Positions 12,201 to 21,106 of a stretch of 64,000 nt of DNA are shown here, in pieces. Under the pieces are notes generated by a model. It saw nothing but the letters and a program-made list of their open reading frames with translations, had not been told where the DNA came from and ran no database searches. The stretch lies in NCBI GenBank assembly GCA_007115705.1, contig QXEO01000553.1, forward strand, positions 13,748,568 to 13,812,567, given 5' to 3'. This DNA comes from Dactylis glomerata. Its lineage: Eukaryota; Streptophyta; Magnoliopsida; Poales; Poaceae. The position numbers and the translations under genes were made by a program. How positions within the stretch are numbered: position 1 is the first letter of the stretch; each line of letters opens with the position of its first letter.

Positions 12201-12349
12201 CTGACGCAGTCGAAGGTGCCGAACCTCCAGACGAGGCCGGAGGCGACCTTCTCGCCGGAGGGTCCCGGCCGGAACTTGACTCCACTCGCCACCGCGCTTA
12301 GCCCCACGGTGGGCGCCAACTGTCGTGGGAATTTAGAGACAGTAGCCAT
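9254..12349 (-). CDS. gag-protease polyprotein of Tat-1
   Basis: The open frame is 1031 residues without a stop. Residues about 465-610 are a Retrotrans_gag domain (KPEDWLSDY, LARTWLNSLP, RDYLTRWSELRNSCEG). A zinc-knuckle-like Cys/His cluster lies at 703-720 (CKFHS...HTTRQC). An aspartic-protease fold is centred on VLIDGGSS, with the active Asp at 846, and has a downstream ALLGRP flap-like motif. The product would form the particle shell and process itself. The final 40 or so residues are Arg/Ser-rich and may be read-through into non-coding sequence; no RT follows. The only in-frame ATG before residue 100 lies inside the 5' LTR, so the frame runs from U5 through the primer site. Confidence 0.85.
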   Translation of the reverse strand: MATVSKFPRQLAPTVGLSAVASGVKFRPGPSGEKVASGLVWRFGTFDCVSDNLAHFENGFGNSGSFLDVGSHRFYVAKPFPEEVTDVPDPLYDADSDDGESSDFCNMVEVRALEEDGGGGLPRSARPPLERPPPPEQDLPPPERDVLDAAIMDLRAPLDISADPVKASEDLERTRLNLLKEAVDVDDTRRRVLSTINEYNVAHGFTPAGDGPSRAGQVRQRGRELGAELNQAAPSAKLPPIINKPTYSTPTKNLRAARYITSELDGLQGEDLREKQARIQELLDAADLQQQAMEPRGEASGTRGENRIVVAGQNKSHGEASSPNHGPAEHSQSNRAPGKSGGNHRTQHSGHHNRQPRDPAAVTSKPRHPPRADMVEPASSKSVAPAQPAQGTGQGAQGHHPARSHVSQRIGERVDPPKDDARHRLNLLADSKFDEEESSAGQVCFGPRIRNEPFPAKFALPQDMPKYTGAVKPEDWLSDYVTAVDIAGGNKRTAVRYAPLMLTGLARTWLNSLPALQINSWHDFQEAFIKNFTGTYKRPPRPRQLALCKQGPDEPDRDYLTRWSELRNSCEGVGEEQAIGYFTDGCREGTLLKHKLHRAEPKSMADFMAIADKYASADSAARVQCVEPALAGGQSQPAVGQGGHHNRDRHGKRKDERRDNKYGSQQVAAVQGSPGATGGSQKRKGDKFSKDKYTIEVMLDQPCKFHSVSGKPAAHTTRQCSFTRDREQGNHQLPGLPPGQPAEAHGNKNRQPAKAAGDYPEEANVEQYHVFTSQEEEPKDEPWFGVEVNAIVQVGPQYMHWSDASITWGREDHPPLMPRPGGYELVLNPIVFSETHTCRFSRVLIDGGSSINLLYRTSMEKLGIPETQLKPTKLTFHGIVPGHSCTPMGRIELEVLFGEKDNHRREPIWFEVVDLNSPYHALLGRPALAKFMAVPHYAYLKMKLPGPRGVITVTGCYKKSIECARASSKLAEALVIAEEKRQLLRSVAAVQPGCLASGLRLHTSSRQARSRKSRPKRARSQKLLSRGLAPP
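12301..12318 (-). promoter_or_regulatory. primer-binding site of Tat-1
   Basis: The minus strand reads TGGCGCCCACCGTGGGGC two bases inside the 5' LTR. It is almost the same as the site of Tat-3 (51407-51424). I have not matched it to a specific tRNA. Confidence 0.8.
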
Positions 12350-13062
12350 GGGGAGGCTTATCGGAGGGGCTCGACATTGGTGACGATGGGTCCGGCTCGG
12401 GATTGTGCCAACAGAGACACCTCGGTTTACCCAGGTTCAGGGCCCTCCCGGTTGGAGGTAAACCCCTACTTCCTGCCTGCTTCGTATTGATTAGGTAGTA
12501 ACGATTATAGTGCTCCTTGAGCTGTTAGGCTAGAGGAGGAAGAAGAAGATCGGATCCCCCCTATGCTAAGGGTCCAGGCCCCCTTATATAGACGGGGGCC
12601 TGGTTACAGGTTTTGGTAGCGATTCGGCCGACTGCCGGCTCCTCGGCGGCGGCGTCCTTGGCGTGATCCTCTGGCCCTGCTCTGGCAAAGGCACTTTATA
12701 AAGTGCCTTTCCCCTGGGCCGGCATCTGGAGGGCATATCCCCTCTCTTTTGCCTCGGATCCCATCGTGGGGAAGGGTCTTCGATCTCTTATTGGCTGGAC
12801 GTGGTCGTGGCGCTCATCACTCCCGTCCTGCGCCCCTGCCTCTCTTGTCGGGGCCATCCTACTTTAGGCCAGACAACCGTTGAGAGGCCTTGTCTTCATC
12901 GCCCGGCTCCAGTTCTCCTCGGTGGAGTCGCCAGCCGGCTCCTGGCGCAGCCGGCCCTTCGGTCGGAGCCGGTCTTCTCGTGCTGAAGCCGTGGGGACTC
13001 CTGGGACGCTAGCCGGCATATTGCCCGGCCCGTGGTGCACCCCATAAGTCATCCCCACGACA
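12321..13062 (-). repeat. 5' LTR of Tat-1
   Basis: The LTR is 742 bp, with ends TGTCG...CGACA as in the 3' copy. A minus-strand TATATAAG lies at 12583-12590, so transcripts should start near 12555 and include the gag ATG at 12349. Confidence 0.93.
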
Positions 13063-13655
13063 CGCCACAAGTGGATTATTAGTCATAGATGCAGTTGGAT
13101 GGCGGTCTATGTATTTTGTTGTAATGCCCAGAGTAAATCTCATAGTGATCTTCTTGACATATCACGTTTATCTTTATTCTATCAATTGCCCAACTGTAAT
13201 TTGTTTACCCAGCATGTGTTATTTATCTTATGGAGAGACACCACTAGTGAACTGTGGACCCCGGTCCTATTTCCATCATATTGCTATCACCTGTTTACTT
13301 TACTCGCACTGTTTACTTTACTCGCATACTATCATCACTTTCCACTCGATATGCTCATAACCTTTCTTTCAAGCAAACCGGTGAGATTGACAACCTCATC
13401 GCAAGTTGGGAACAAAGTACTTGGTTGTGTTGTGTGCAGGTTCCGTGTTGCAGCTAGCAAGCAAAGCTTGGACGAGGCGCCATATATAAATTGTCCGAAG
13501 CTGTCGCAAACTAGCAAGCATCACCTTCAGTCGTATTGTCTGCTTTTCTCCTGATCGACATAAACCTTGGTTTCTTACTGAGGGAAAAACTTGCTGCTAT
13601 ATTCATCAAACCTTAATCTTGGGGTTCCCAACAATCTAGCAATCAAGCCTTTTTC

Positions 13656-13673
13656 TGGCACCGTTGCCGGGGA
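13656..13673 (+). promoter_or_regulatory. primer-binding site of the non-autonomous Athila-like element
   Basis: TGGCACCGTTGCCGGGGA lies 10 bp inside the 5' LTR. It differs by one base from the Athila sites in this window (TGGCGCCGTTGCCGGGGA), which are usually attributed to tRNA-Asp in plant gypsy elements. Confidence 0.85.
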
Positions 13674-13834
13674 AGAGTGGAAGACTTCTGCGAGGGGAGT
13701 TTTTCGCACACACATCCTTTACTTTGTTTTATTGTTTTGCTTTACTTTATTTATTTTACCTGCATTGTTTTATATCAAAAACCCAAAAAAATTAGAATCC
13801 TTGGTAGTTGTTATTTCTTTACTTTTAGTTCATC

Positions 13835-14428
13835 ATGCCGTTCCCTAAGTACGTTCTGGAGGACCTCTCAGTAGGTAGTGGTTCAATTATTGGAAAAAAT
13901 AACATTGAGGAGTTCTTTAATCACATTAGTATGCATAAGGAAGTTGAGGAAAAGTCTTTGGTTGAGCTAGCTCCTAGTATTGAAGTTGCTTCTGCTTATT
14001 TAATTCACATGTTGGAAACTAGGTTTGCTAGTCTTAATCCTTTTACGCAATACATGTTCCTTAAGCTTCATGAAATTGAAGATCCTGAAAAGAAAGCTTT
14101 TATTTTGGAAGCTTTGCGCTTAGAATTTAAAGATGTCGTTATTGAAGCTAGAAAAGTTCTTAAACGTTTTAATAAACTCGGTTCACCTATAAAGGTTATT
14201 AGTACTAACGATGAAGGAGCCGAAATACCTATACCTAGCAAGCTCTTGGGATTATGTGAAGCTTTCGAAAATAATTTTGACTGGATCTGTCCCAAAAATC
14301 TTTTTTGTGATTTGAGTGAACCAAAGCGTGATCACAAAGGGTCTTCTAAAACTTATGTGGATGAAATACAATGCCTTATTGACAAGACTTCTGCAGTTGA
14401 TCTTAATGCTCCACTTGATATTACTTGA
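13835..14428 (+). CDS. orphan 197-residue ORF of the non-autonomous Athila-like element
   Basis: The intact frame starts at ATG 13835, about 160 bp after the primer site, in the position where gag would start. The product is acidic and probably mostly helical. It has runs such as EEFFNHISMHKEVEEKS and EALRLEFKDVVIEARKVLKR and ends in NAPLDIT. I recognise no domain: no gag core, zinc knuckle or protease motif. The Athila remnant at 26975-31380 ends its own coding part near a similar LDIT-stop context (about 28025-28035) before entering shared non-coding sequence, so the 3' part of this ORF is homologous to that element. It could be a shortened gag derivative or an unrelated passenger. Confidence 0.6.
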   Translation: MPFPKYVLEDLSVGSGSIIGKNNIEEFFNHISMHKEVEEKSLVELAPSIEVASAYLIHMLETRFASLNPFTQYMFLKLHEIEDPEKKAFILEALRLEFKDVVIEARKVLKRFNKLGSPIKVISTNDEGAEIPIPSKLLGLCEAFENNFDWICPKNLFCDLSEPKRDHKGSSKTYVDEIQCLIDKTSAVDLNAPLDIT

Positions 14429-17348
14429 TTCGTAATTTTCTGCGCCTAGCTCAAAGGCGTTAAAGAAAAGCACTCTTGGGAGATAACCCAATGTTTTATT
14501 TTCAGTACTTTTTCTTTTATTTGAGTCTTGGAAGTCATTACTACTGTAATGACCGCTCCTTATCCTTTTTATTTTATTTTTGTGCCAAGAGAAGCCCCTA
14601 ATTCGAGTGAGGTAAAGATTTGGGGATGTTGCTGTCCTAAAACTGTTTTCGGTGCTGCACCGTACAAATTCGTATAAATTCTCTGTATATCTTTTGGACC
14701 TGCGATTTCTTGTGCATATGACCCAGGTTATATCCAAACTTTCGTTAGTTGAACACTTTTTGATTTGAGCAACAGAAAACCCCTCAAAAATTCGGCCTTT
14801 GTCAGCTGTTCTGTTTTGACAGATTTCTGCCAATATTTGTGTTTGCTGCTTTATCGCTTTCTTTTGAGTTCTTTTGATCACGGAACTTTTGGGGAAGTTG
14901 CTACAGTAGTATATGCTATATATGTGGTGGTTTTGGGTTGAAACCTGAAGCAAAAAGAGGTTGATTATATGTTATGCTTGCACTAATGTTGCTAACAGAA
15001 TTGTGTTTAGTTTTGTATGAAGGAAGTTTTCAAGTGTAGGGATTGGAGAATGATGAGATGAGTTGAAGAATGGACAAAAGCTCAAGCTTGGGGATGCCCA
15101 TGCATCATCCCAAGAAATATCCAAGAAGTACAAGCGTCAAAGCTTGGGGATGCCCCCAAGGCACCCCTTCTTCATCGGCAAAAATCAGGTCACCTTTCAA
15201 GACACTATATTTTTATTGCTTCATGCACTATGTGTTTTTCTTGGAGCGTCAGTTGTTTTAGTTTTCTTAGTTAGTTTAGTTTGTTTGCTGCAATAAATGG
15301 TTGTACCCCAACAAATTTCCTTTGGAGGAGATGTACTCATTTTCATTTGCCAAAAACACTCCGTTTTTCATTCTTACAATTTCACCGGGTGTTCTTCTTT
15401 TTCTGCTACTGCTTTTGGTTTTCGTTTTCGCCTTGAATTGCGTTCAGACCTTGTCATATCTTTTCATCAAGGTGTATTTTTTTCCTCTGATCTTTATTGG
15501 CTTTCATCAAAAGAGGTGTCTTTAAAAATTTCAAATGGTGTTGGAAAAGAGAAAAAGCTTTATGCAAAATAGTGGTACAAGAAGGAGCTTGTGTAGACTG
15601 TGGCTTAGGCTTTTTCATGTCATGCTTGATGTGTTTTTGATAGTATGCTTAGTGGTTTTTCTGTAGCATGACTTGTCTCAAACAACTGAGATTGCTTAAT
15701 GAGCCTTTGAAAAAATCATGCGTTGTTTTTAATTGTATGGAAGCATTATTTTGGTTTTCTCCTTGATGCTTTATTTGGGTTGACTTGGCGCATGCTCACA
15801 CATGTTAGACTCTTACAAAGTCGCCAATAGCCTCTATGATCATTTAGTTTTTGACTTTTGATGCCATCTTATGCTTCTTTTAATGTCGCTTTGTCGTTTT
15901 GCATGATTATGGCCATTATTGCTCTCTTAGTTGGTCGCTCCCAGTCTTTTGCTAGCCCTCGCCTTGTACTGAGTATGAGCTCTACTCGTGCATCCAACTC
16001 CTAAAAGCCAAAGTTTTCCAAAGTGTCCACCATACATACCTACTAGCAATTTGCTATTCCAAGTAAATTTGACTTGCTTTTATTTTCTCTTCAAATTAAA
16101 CTCTTACCAGTGTTATGCGAAATTCGGTCAGTAAAGCTCTCACAAACCGGAAGGCACACTTTACTTTTTCCTGTTCTTAAAAATTTGACATTGTGGTCTC
16201 TTATGTTGAGTTGTTATGCTTGCAAGTTGTAAGTTGCAGACTAGCCCAACCATGCAGTCATGGGCAAGCTTTCAACATTGCACTTCTTATTTGAGTTGAT
16301 ATCGTGATCTTTTGTTTATGGATGTCCGCGGTGTGAAATGAATTGGGAATCTTGTGGGGATCATGGAGTTTGTATATGTGTTAGGGAAACGCCGGGCCGC
16401 TAATCTAAGCCATGCATAATTCATGGTGGAAATTTGCAGCATACCCATGGTGAACATTCGACGAGGCATCTCACAATAAAAAGCTAAACAAATGGCAAAT
16501 AAAAGAGATGTCGAGGTGTTCATTGTCTGCTTGTCCTGTCATTTTGATGTGGGCTTGTTCCATGTCATCGGGCACGGAGGTACCCCATTGGCGGTTCTCA
16601 ATGATATGCATATATTTACAATGACAAGAGCCTTGATTGGGACTCTAAGTAAAGTAGCATGAGGTTTGGGTACTCGTATTCACGGGACACGAGGTTTTCA
16701 ACTTATGATTTGTCAAGCATATGCATCATAATTGGTCTCGCATTAACTTTAACCATTCAAGATGCTTATGATGGGGGCAATGAGAGCTCAAAGCCGGTAA
16801 GTACCATAATTTTTGAAGGTTATAAAACTTGCAATCACTGCTTCCCTCTGCGAAGGGCCTTTCTTCTACTTTTATGTTGAGTCACGGCCTTCTATCTTTA
16901 TGCACCATTAAGAGAGCATAGTTGTCATTCTTAGTGTAATATGCATTGTCCCAAAGTTTTCATTGATTGATTCATATTGTTGGTTTCACTTGTTCTCAAA
17001 TTATTTGTATCTAGTCGCCCTCTTAAACTTTGAGGTGTCCTATGCATTTATATTTTGCTCTCTTTGAAGGACAAGCTGAAAACCATTTGTATGTTTTTCC
17101 TTATGATTTGAACACACGTTTGACTTTCATTGTTTCATTTTCATGATCTTTTGTTTGTGTTCATTTTCATGTTTACAACATGGTTGCTAAGTTCTTATTG
17201 TCAAGATTATATCTTCATGCCCATGTTTTAAGTTCTTATGATCCCAGCTCACAAATGCTTACATACATGATCAAGATTGTGTAGGTGCATGTCACCTCAA
17301 AAATTATTATTTTGTTATCACTTACCTACTCGAGGATGAGCAGGAGTT
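14429..17348. other. long non-coding internal region of the Athila-like element
   Basis: No credible gene lies in these 2.9 kb. The part from 14430 to about 15500 is homologous, inverted, to 26975-28090. The purine motif AAGCTTGGGGATGCCC occurs twice internally (15084-15099 and 15140-15155), repeating the true polypurine tract. The block CTTCCCTCTGCGAAGGGCCT near 16840 is shared with the 3' non-coding region of Athila-1 near 61050. Confidence 0.7.
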
Positions 17349-17363
17349 AAGCTTGGGGATGCT
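17349..17363 (+). promoter_or_regulatory. polypurine tract of the Athila-like element
   Basis: AAGCTTGGGGATGCT lies directly before the 3' LTR, the usual plus-strand priming position. Confidence 0.75.
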
Positions 17364-18979
17364 TGATACGTCTCCAACGTATCTATAATTTTTGCTGCTC
17401 CATGCTTGTTTTTACACCATTTGCCTAATGTTTCGTTACACTTCGTGGCACTTTTATGCATTTTCCGGAACTAACCTATTAACAAGTTGCCACAGTGCCA
17501 GTTCCCTGTTTTCTGCTGTTTTTGTGTTTCAGAAGTGATACACAGGAAATATTCTCGGAATTGGACGAAACAAGTTCCTGAAGTCTTATTTTTCCCGGAA
17601 GCTTCCAGAGATCCGAAGAGGAGTAGGAGGGGGGCCACAGGGGCCCCACACACCAGGCTGGCGCGGCCCAGGCCCTGGCCGCGCCGCCATGGTGTGAGGG
17701 CACCTGGGTCCACTCCTGACATCGCCCCTTCGCCTATAAAGACCCCCCGACGGAAAAAACCTAAGTACCCGATCAATTTTCTAGAACACATCGCGATCCG
17801 CCGCCGCCGTCGACCCAAAGATCGGGAGGGTCCAGAAGCTCTTCCCGGCACCCTGTCGGAGAAGGGAATCGCCACCGGAGGTCTTCTTCATCGCCATGCT
17901 TGCCTCCGGAGCGATGAGTGAGTAGTCTACCTTGGACTATGGGTCCATAGCAGTAGCTAGATGGTTGTCTTCTCCACCATGTGCTTCATGTCTAGATCTC
18001 ATGAGCTGCCCTACATGATTGAGATCACCGTTATGTAATTCTACATGTTTGGTTTGTTGGGATCCGATGAATATTGGTGTTATGATTGAGTTGCTGTGCT
18101 GAATATTATCTTATGTTATCTCTATGTTGTTTATGATCTTGCATGCTCTCCGTTGTTAGTAGCTATCTTGGCCGAGTAGTTGCTAGTGACTCCAAGAGGG
18201 GGTATTTATGCTCGATAGTGGGTTCATGCCTCTATTTAACCTGGGGGAGTGACAAAAACCTCTAAGGTTGTAGATGTGCTGTTGCTACTAGGGAGAAAAC
18301 AACATTCATATGCTCAAGGGCATATGCTTTGTTTACATTACACACTTTGCTTAATGCAATTATCTGTTGTTCGCAACTTAATACTTGTGGAGTTCTCGGA
18401 TTGATTTGCCACAAGTTCATAGATGCAGTTAGATGGCGGTCTATGTATTTTGTTGTAATGCCCAGAGTAAATCTCAAAGTGATCTTCTTGACATATCACG
18501 TTTATCTTTATTCTATCAATTGCCCAACTGTAATTTGTTTACCCAGCATGTGTTATTTATCTTATGGAGAGACACCACTAGTGAACTGTGGACCCCGATC
18601 CTATTTCCATCATATTGCTATCACCTGTTTACTTTACTCGCACTGTTTACTTTACTCGCATACTATCATCACTTTCCACTCGATACGCTCATAACCTTTG
18701 TTTCAAGCAAACCGGTGAGATTGACAACCTCATCGCAAGTTGGGAACAAAGTACTTGGTTGTGTTGTGTGCAGGTTCCGCGTTGCAGCTAGCAAGCAAAG
18801 CTTGGATGAGGCGCCATATATAAATTGTCCGAAGCTGTCGCAAACTAGCAAGCATCACCTTCAGTCGTATTGTCTGCTTTTCTCCTGATCGACATAAACC
18901 TTGGTTTCTTACTGAGGGAAAAACTTGCTGCTATATTCATCAAACCTTAATCTTGGGGTTCCCAACAATCTAGCAATCA
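17364..18979 (+). repeat. 3' LTR of the Athila-like element
   Basis: The LTR is 1616 bp, TGATACG...CAATCA, with a TATAAA at 17735-17740. It ends at 18979, followed by the CCAGT duplication. It lies only 138 bp upstream of the DUF295 start codon. Confidence 0.93.
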
Positions 18980-19117
18980 CCAGTACAGAGCCCCTCTCTC
19001 CCTCCCTCTGCACACAGTCTCATTATAACTTATGCACGCAACCACGCCTCTCATGTCCCATCACCTTCTCCAAATCCAAAAAACCCCAACCGCCCTACGC
19101 GCGCTCCCCTGCCGGCG

Positions 19118-20529
19118 ATGGAGAAGAAGAATGCGCCGGCGGCTGTCGCCCTCGAGCCCGTTGCCTCCGAGCCCGTCGCCTCCGAGCCCATCACCTCCGA
19201 GCCCGTCGCATCAGAGCCCGTTGCCGCCGAGCCCGTCGCATCCGAGGGCGGTGCATCCAAGCGTGGCGCCTCCGTGAACTGGGCCTCTCTTAAGGGTGAT
19301 GGACCACTTCACAAGATCGGCGACTGCTTACTGGCGAACGAGGAGTACGTGGACACCTACGCTGCTTTGAGGCAAGTTTGTACAAATTGGCGCTCAGATC
19401 TACCTGAGCCTGACGTGCACTTGCACGAATGGATCGTGGTAGAACACGCCCTTCCACGCGCCGCTGAGTTCTCCTTCCTCAACCTCCGCACATCCCGCTA
19501 CGTCACCATCGATCTAACGGAAGTTCATGCAAGGTTCAAATTCCTCCAGATCTATAGAGTTAATCTATTTTTATTTTCAATCGTAAACATCTTAGTGCTG
19601 AATGTTATCTTCATCAACTCCCTTTTAGATACTACTTCGTCGGCTTTTACCGTGGTGTCATCGTGCTTGCCCAGAGGAACCAGCCGCACAAGATACGGCT
19701 TCTGAACCCACTCACAAAGACTTTGAACGCTACGTTTGAGGCGCAGATGCCATCTATGATTGTGCAGCCAGTCGCTGTAATGAAGTCCCCAACTATGGTC
19801 TTCATTTGCACAGGTTACCCCAATGAAATTGCTTGGGTCGATAAGAGCTCTCCAACTAAGGATATAGATGTACATGATTGGGGAGAAGGAAGATTTACGA
19901 TCGAGGACCATTCTCTGCGTTGCATTACCCCGTTCAATGGTGAATTGTATGCAATAGCTGTGAATGAGTTCGAAAGAATAGTGTGCACCAACAATGTCCA
20001 GTTGGAGCAGCGCGCGAGCACTGTCAGCATGAAGACACTATTTTCATTTCCAGAACTTGGAAATGATTATGATTCCAAGTTCTACCTTGTGGAGTCGGAT
20101 GGTGATCTGCTGCTTGTGTTGTTGGGCGGCAGCACTGACAACAACAGGCATTTGGAGGAAGGTCAACCATTGGTGTACCATGTGGACACTGAGAGCCGCT
20201 CTCTCCATGCCATCAGTAACATTGGCAGTCGTGCCCTCTTCGTCAATTTTATCCGGTGTATCTCCGTCGACACCAGAGTGCACCCGACAGTTCAACCTGG
20301 CTGCATCTACTACGCGGATTTGGGTTATATCAGAGAGTATGATGATGATAGAAAGGCCTGGGATGAGTGGCCACGACGTGCGGATAGAATAGGATATGGT
20401 CCGAAAAATGAACAAAGGCCATACCGTTTGGAGGATGTATTTGCTGCACACTGCAGACGAAGGGAGTTCAGTGAATATTTCTTTCATCTCATGAATTGTA
20501 GCGATGACGAAATATATGATACAGAATGA
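19118..20529 (+). CDS. DUF295 / KIB-type beta-propeller protein, two exons
   Basis: Exon 1 is 19118-19533 and exon 2 is 19629-20529, joined by a 95-bp GT-AG intron (AAG|GTTC to TTTTAG|AT). The phases agree, giving 438 residues. After an Ala/Pro-rich head with repeated EPVASEP units (about residues 10-45) comes an F-box-like helix region (ALRQVCTNWRS). The rest is a beta-propeller of the DUF295 family (PF03478): RLLNPLT, IAWVDKS, LRCITPFNGELYAIA, FYLVESDGDLLLVL and CIYYADLG motifs in family order. Grass genomes hold many such genes, mostly of unknown role; some pair an F-box with this domain in SCF ubiquitin ligases. The frame is undamaged. It sits inside the Mutator-like element, and a retrotransposon has separated it from its original upstream DNA. 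It may be a captured copy, so expression is uncertain. Confidence 0.85.
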
Positions 20530-20991
20530 AGAACATTGTTATTGGCTGCTTTTGGCTGCTGTATACAGTTTATGTATTATACTTAGTTTTCTGGATTTAT
20601 TATGCTGCTGTGAATTTATCCTATACTAGCTTCTAGATTTGTTACCATATTGGGCAAAAAACGAGGGCCAAAAGGCAACAATCATTGAAGAAAGATAGAA
20701 ATAGAACCTTCTCTAGATTTGATACTAATTTGCTGAAAAGAGAGAGAACTGTTACAGAGAGAGGGGGGAAAAAGGCGCTCTGAAAAGGCGCTCTGAAAAG
20801 GCGCTCTGAAAAGGCAATGCCAATTTGGCCCGAGAGAGACAGAACCGAGCTCTCACGTACAACCAAACGCGGTCTCGTCCTGTCCCACGCGGTCCCTTTC
20901 TACCAGCCCCACGCGACGCGGCCCCACATGACACGGCCCCACACGTCAGCACGGAAACGGTCAACTAAACGGGAATCCTCCCGTCTGACCT
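20530..20991. other. 3' flank of the DUF295 gene with a 13-bp triple repeat
   Basis: The probable 3' UTR runs into the right arm of the Mutator-like element. AAAAGGCGCTCTG is repeated three times in tandem at 20770-20808. After it comes a GC-rich segment with several GGCCCCACA and CACGCG blocks. No other gene is seen. Confidence 0.5.
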
Positions 20992-21097
20992 CCTTCTGAG
21001 GGTTTCAGACAACGGCTTGGGGAAACTGAGGAAAAACTAACGAGCTGGGGAAAACTGAGTACAACTAACGACCTGAGGGAACGAAAATAGAAATGCC
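20992..21097 (-). repeat. right terminal inverted repeat of the Mutator-like element
   Basis: This is the inverted partner of 929-1034. It ends ...GAAATGCC, then 9 bp (21098-21106) matching the left flank at 8 of 9 positions. Confidence 0.65.
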
Positions 21098-21106
21098 AAA
21101 AAATAT

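Larger units (their letters stand above)
2962..13062 (-). mobile_element. Tat-1: non-autonomous Tat-like Ty3/gypsy element with an antisense gene
   Basis: Two 742-bp LTRs (2962-3703 and 12321-13062) begin TGTCGTGGG and end CCCCACGACA. They are flanked by CGCCA duplications at 2957-2961 and 13063-13067. The primer site next to the right LTR and the gag frame show that the element runs on the minus strand. In its own order it has: 5' LTR, primer site, gag-protease, a 140-bp tandem repeat, an oppositely transcribed six-exon gene, purine tract and 3' LTR. No reverse transcriptase, RNase H or integrase motif is seen on either strand. An antisense gene between pol and the 3' LTR is described for Tat-clade elements such as RIRE2 and Retand. 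With no RT to place it, the clade call is an inference. Confidence 0.9.
1914..13645 (+). repeat. 5' LTR, split by the nested Tat-1 element
   Basis: The LTR is in two parts, 1914-2961 and 13063-13645, separated by the nested element and its CGCCA duplication. The parts align end to end with the 3' LTR at 17364-18979. A TATAAA box at 2285-2290 probably marks the U3/R promoter. The frames read through the LTR (for example 2037-2471) recur in every LTR copy and are not genes. Confidence 0.92.
1914..18979 (+). mobile_element. non-autonomous Athila-like LTR retrotransposon (with nested Tat-1)
   Basis: Two LTRs starting TGATACGTCTCC and ending CTAGCAATCA are flanked by the 5-bp duplication CCAGT (1909-1913 and 18980-18984). 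The 5' LTR is 1626 bp once the nested element is removed and the 3' LTR is 1616 bp. The internal region is only about 3.7 kb. It has a primer site TGGCACCGTTGCCGGGGA, one 197-residue ORF, a long non-coding stretch and a purine-rich AAGCTTGGGGATGCT before the 3' LTR. No gag, protease, reverse transcriptase or integrase is present. The non-coding part shares sequence with the minus-strand Athila remnant at 26975-28090, which places it near the Athila lineage. It resembles the large non-autonomous Triticeae families, but I do not assign a family name. Confidence 0.9.
929..21097 (+). mobile_element. Mutator-like element (Pack-MULE type) carrying a DUF295 gene, with a nested retroelement
   Basis: The ends are inverted repeats of about 106 bp, starting GGGATTTCTATTTTCG on the left and, read from the right on the minus strand, GGCATTTCTATTTTCG. 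I count roughly a dozen mismatches. The 9 bp just outside (920-928 AAAAATTAT and 21098-21106 AAAAAATAT) differ at one base, as expected of an old 9-bp Mutator target duplication. Removing the LTR element at 1914-18979 and one copy of its CCAGT duplication leaves an element of about 3.1 kb. Its only coding content is the DUF295 gene, and no transposase is seen, so this looks like a gene-carrying non-autonomous MULE. The alternative is that the two repeats belong to separate elements that happen to flank a normal gene. Confidence 0.6.

Noticed and set aside
13099..13554. 151-codon frame repeated at 18433-18888 and in part at 23326-23625
   Set aside because: Second LTR-internal frame of the same family; the repetition is LTR homology, not gene conservation.
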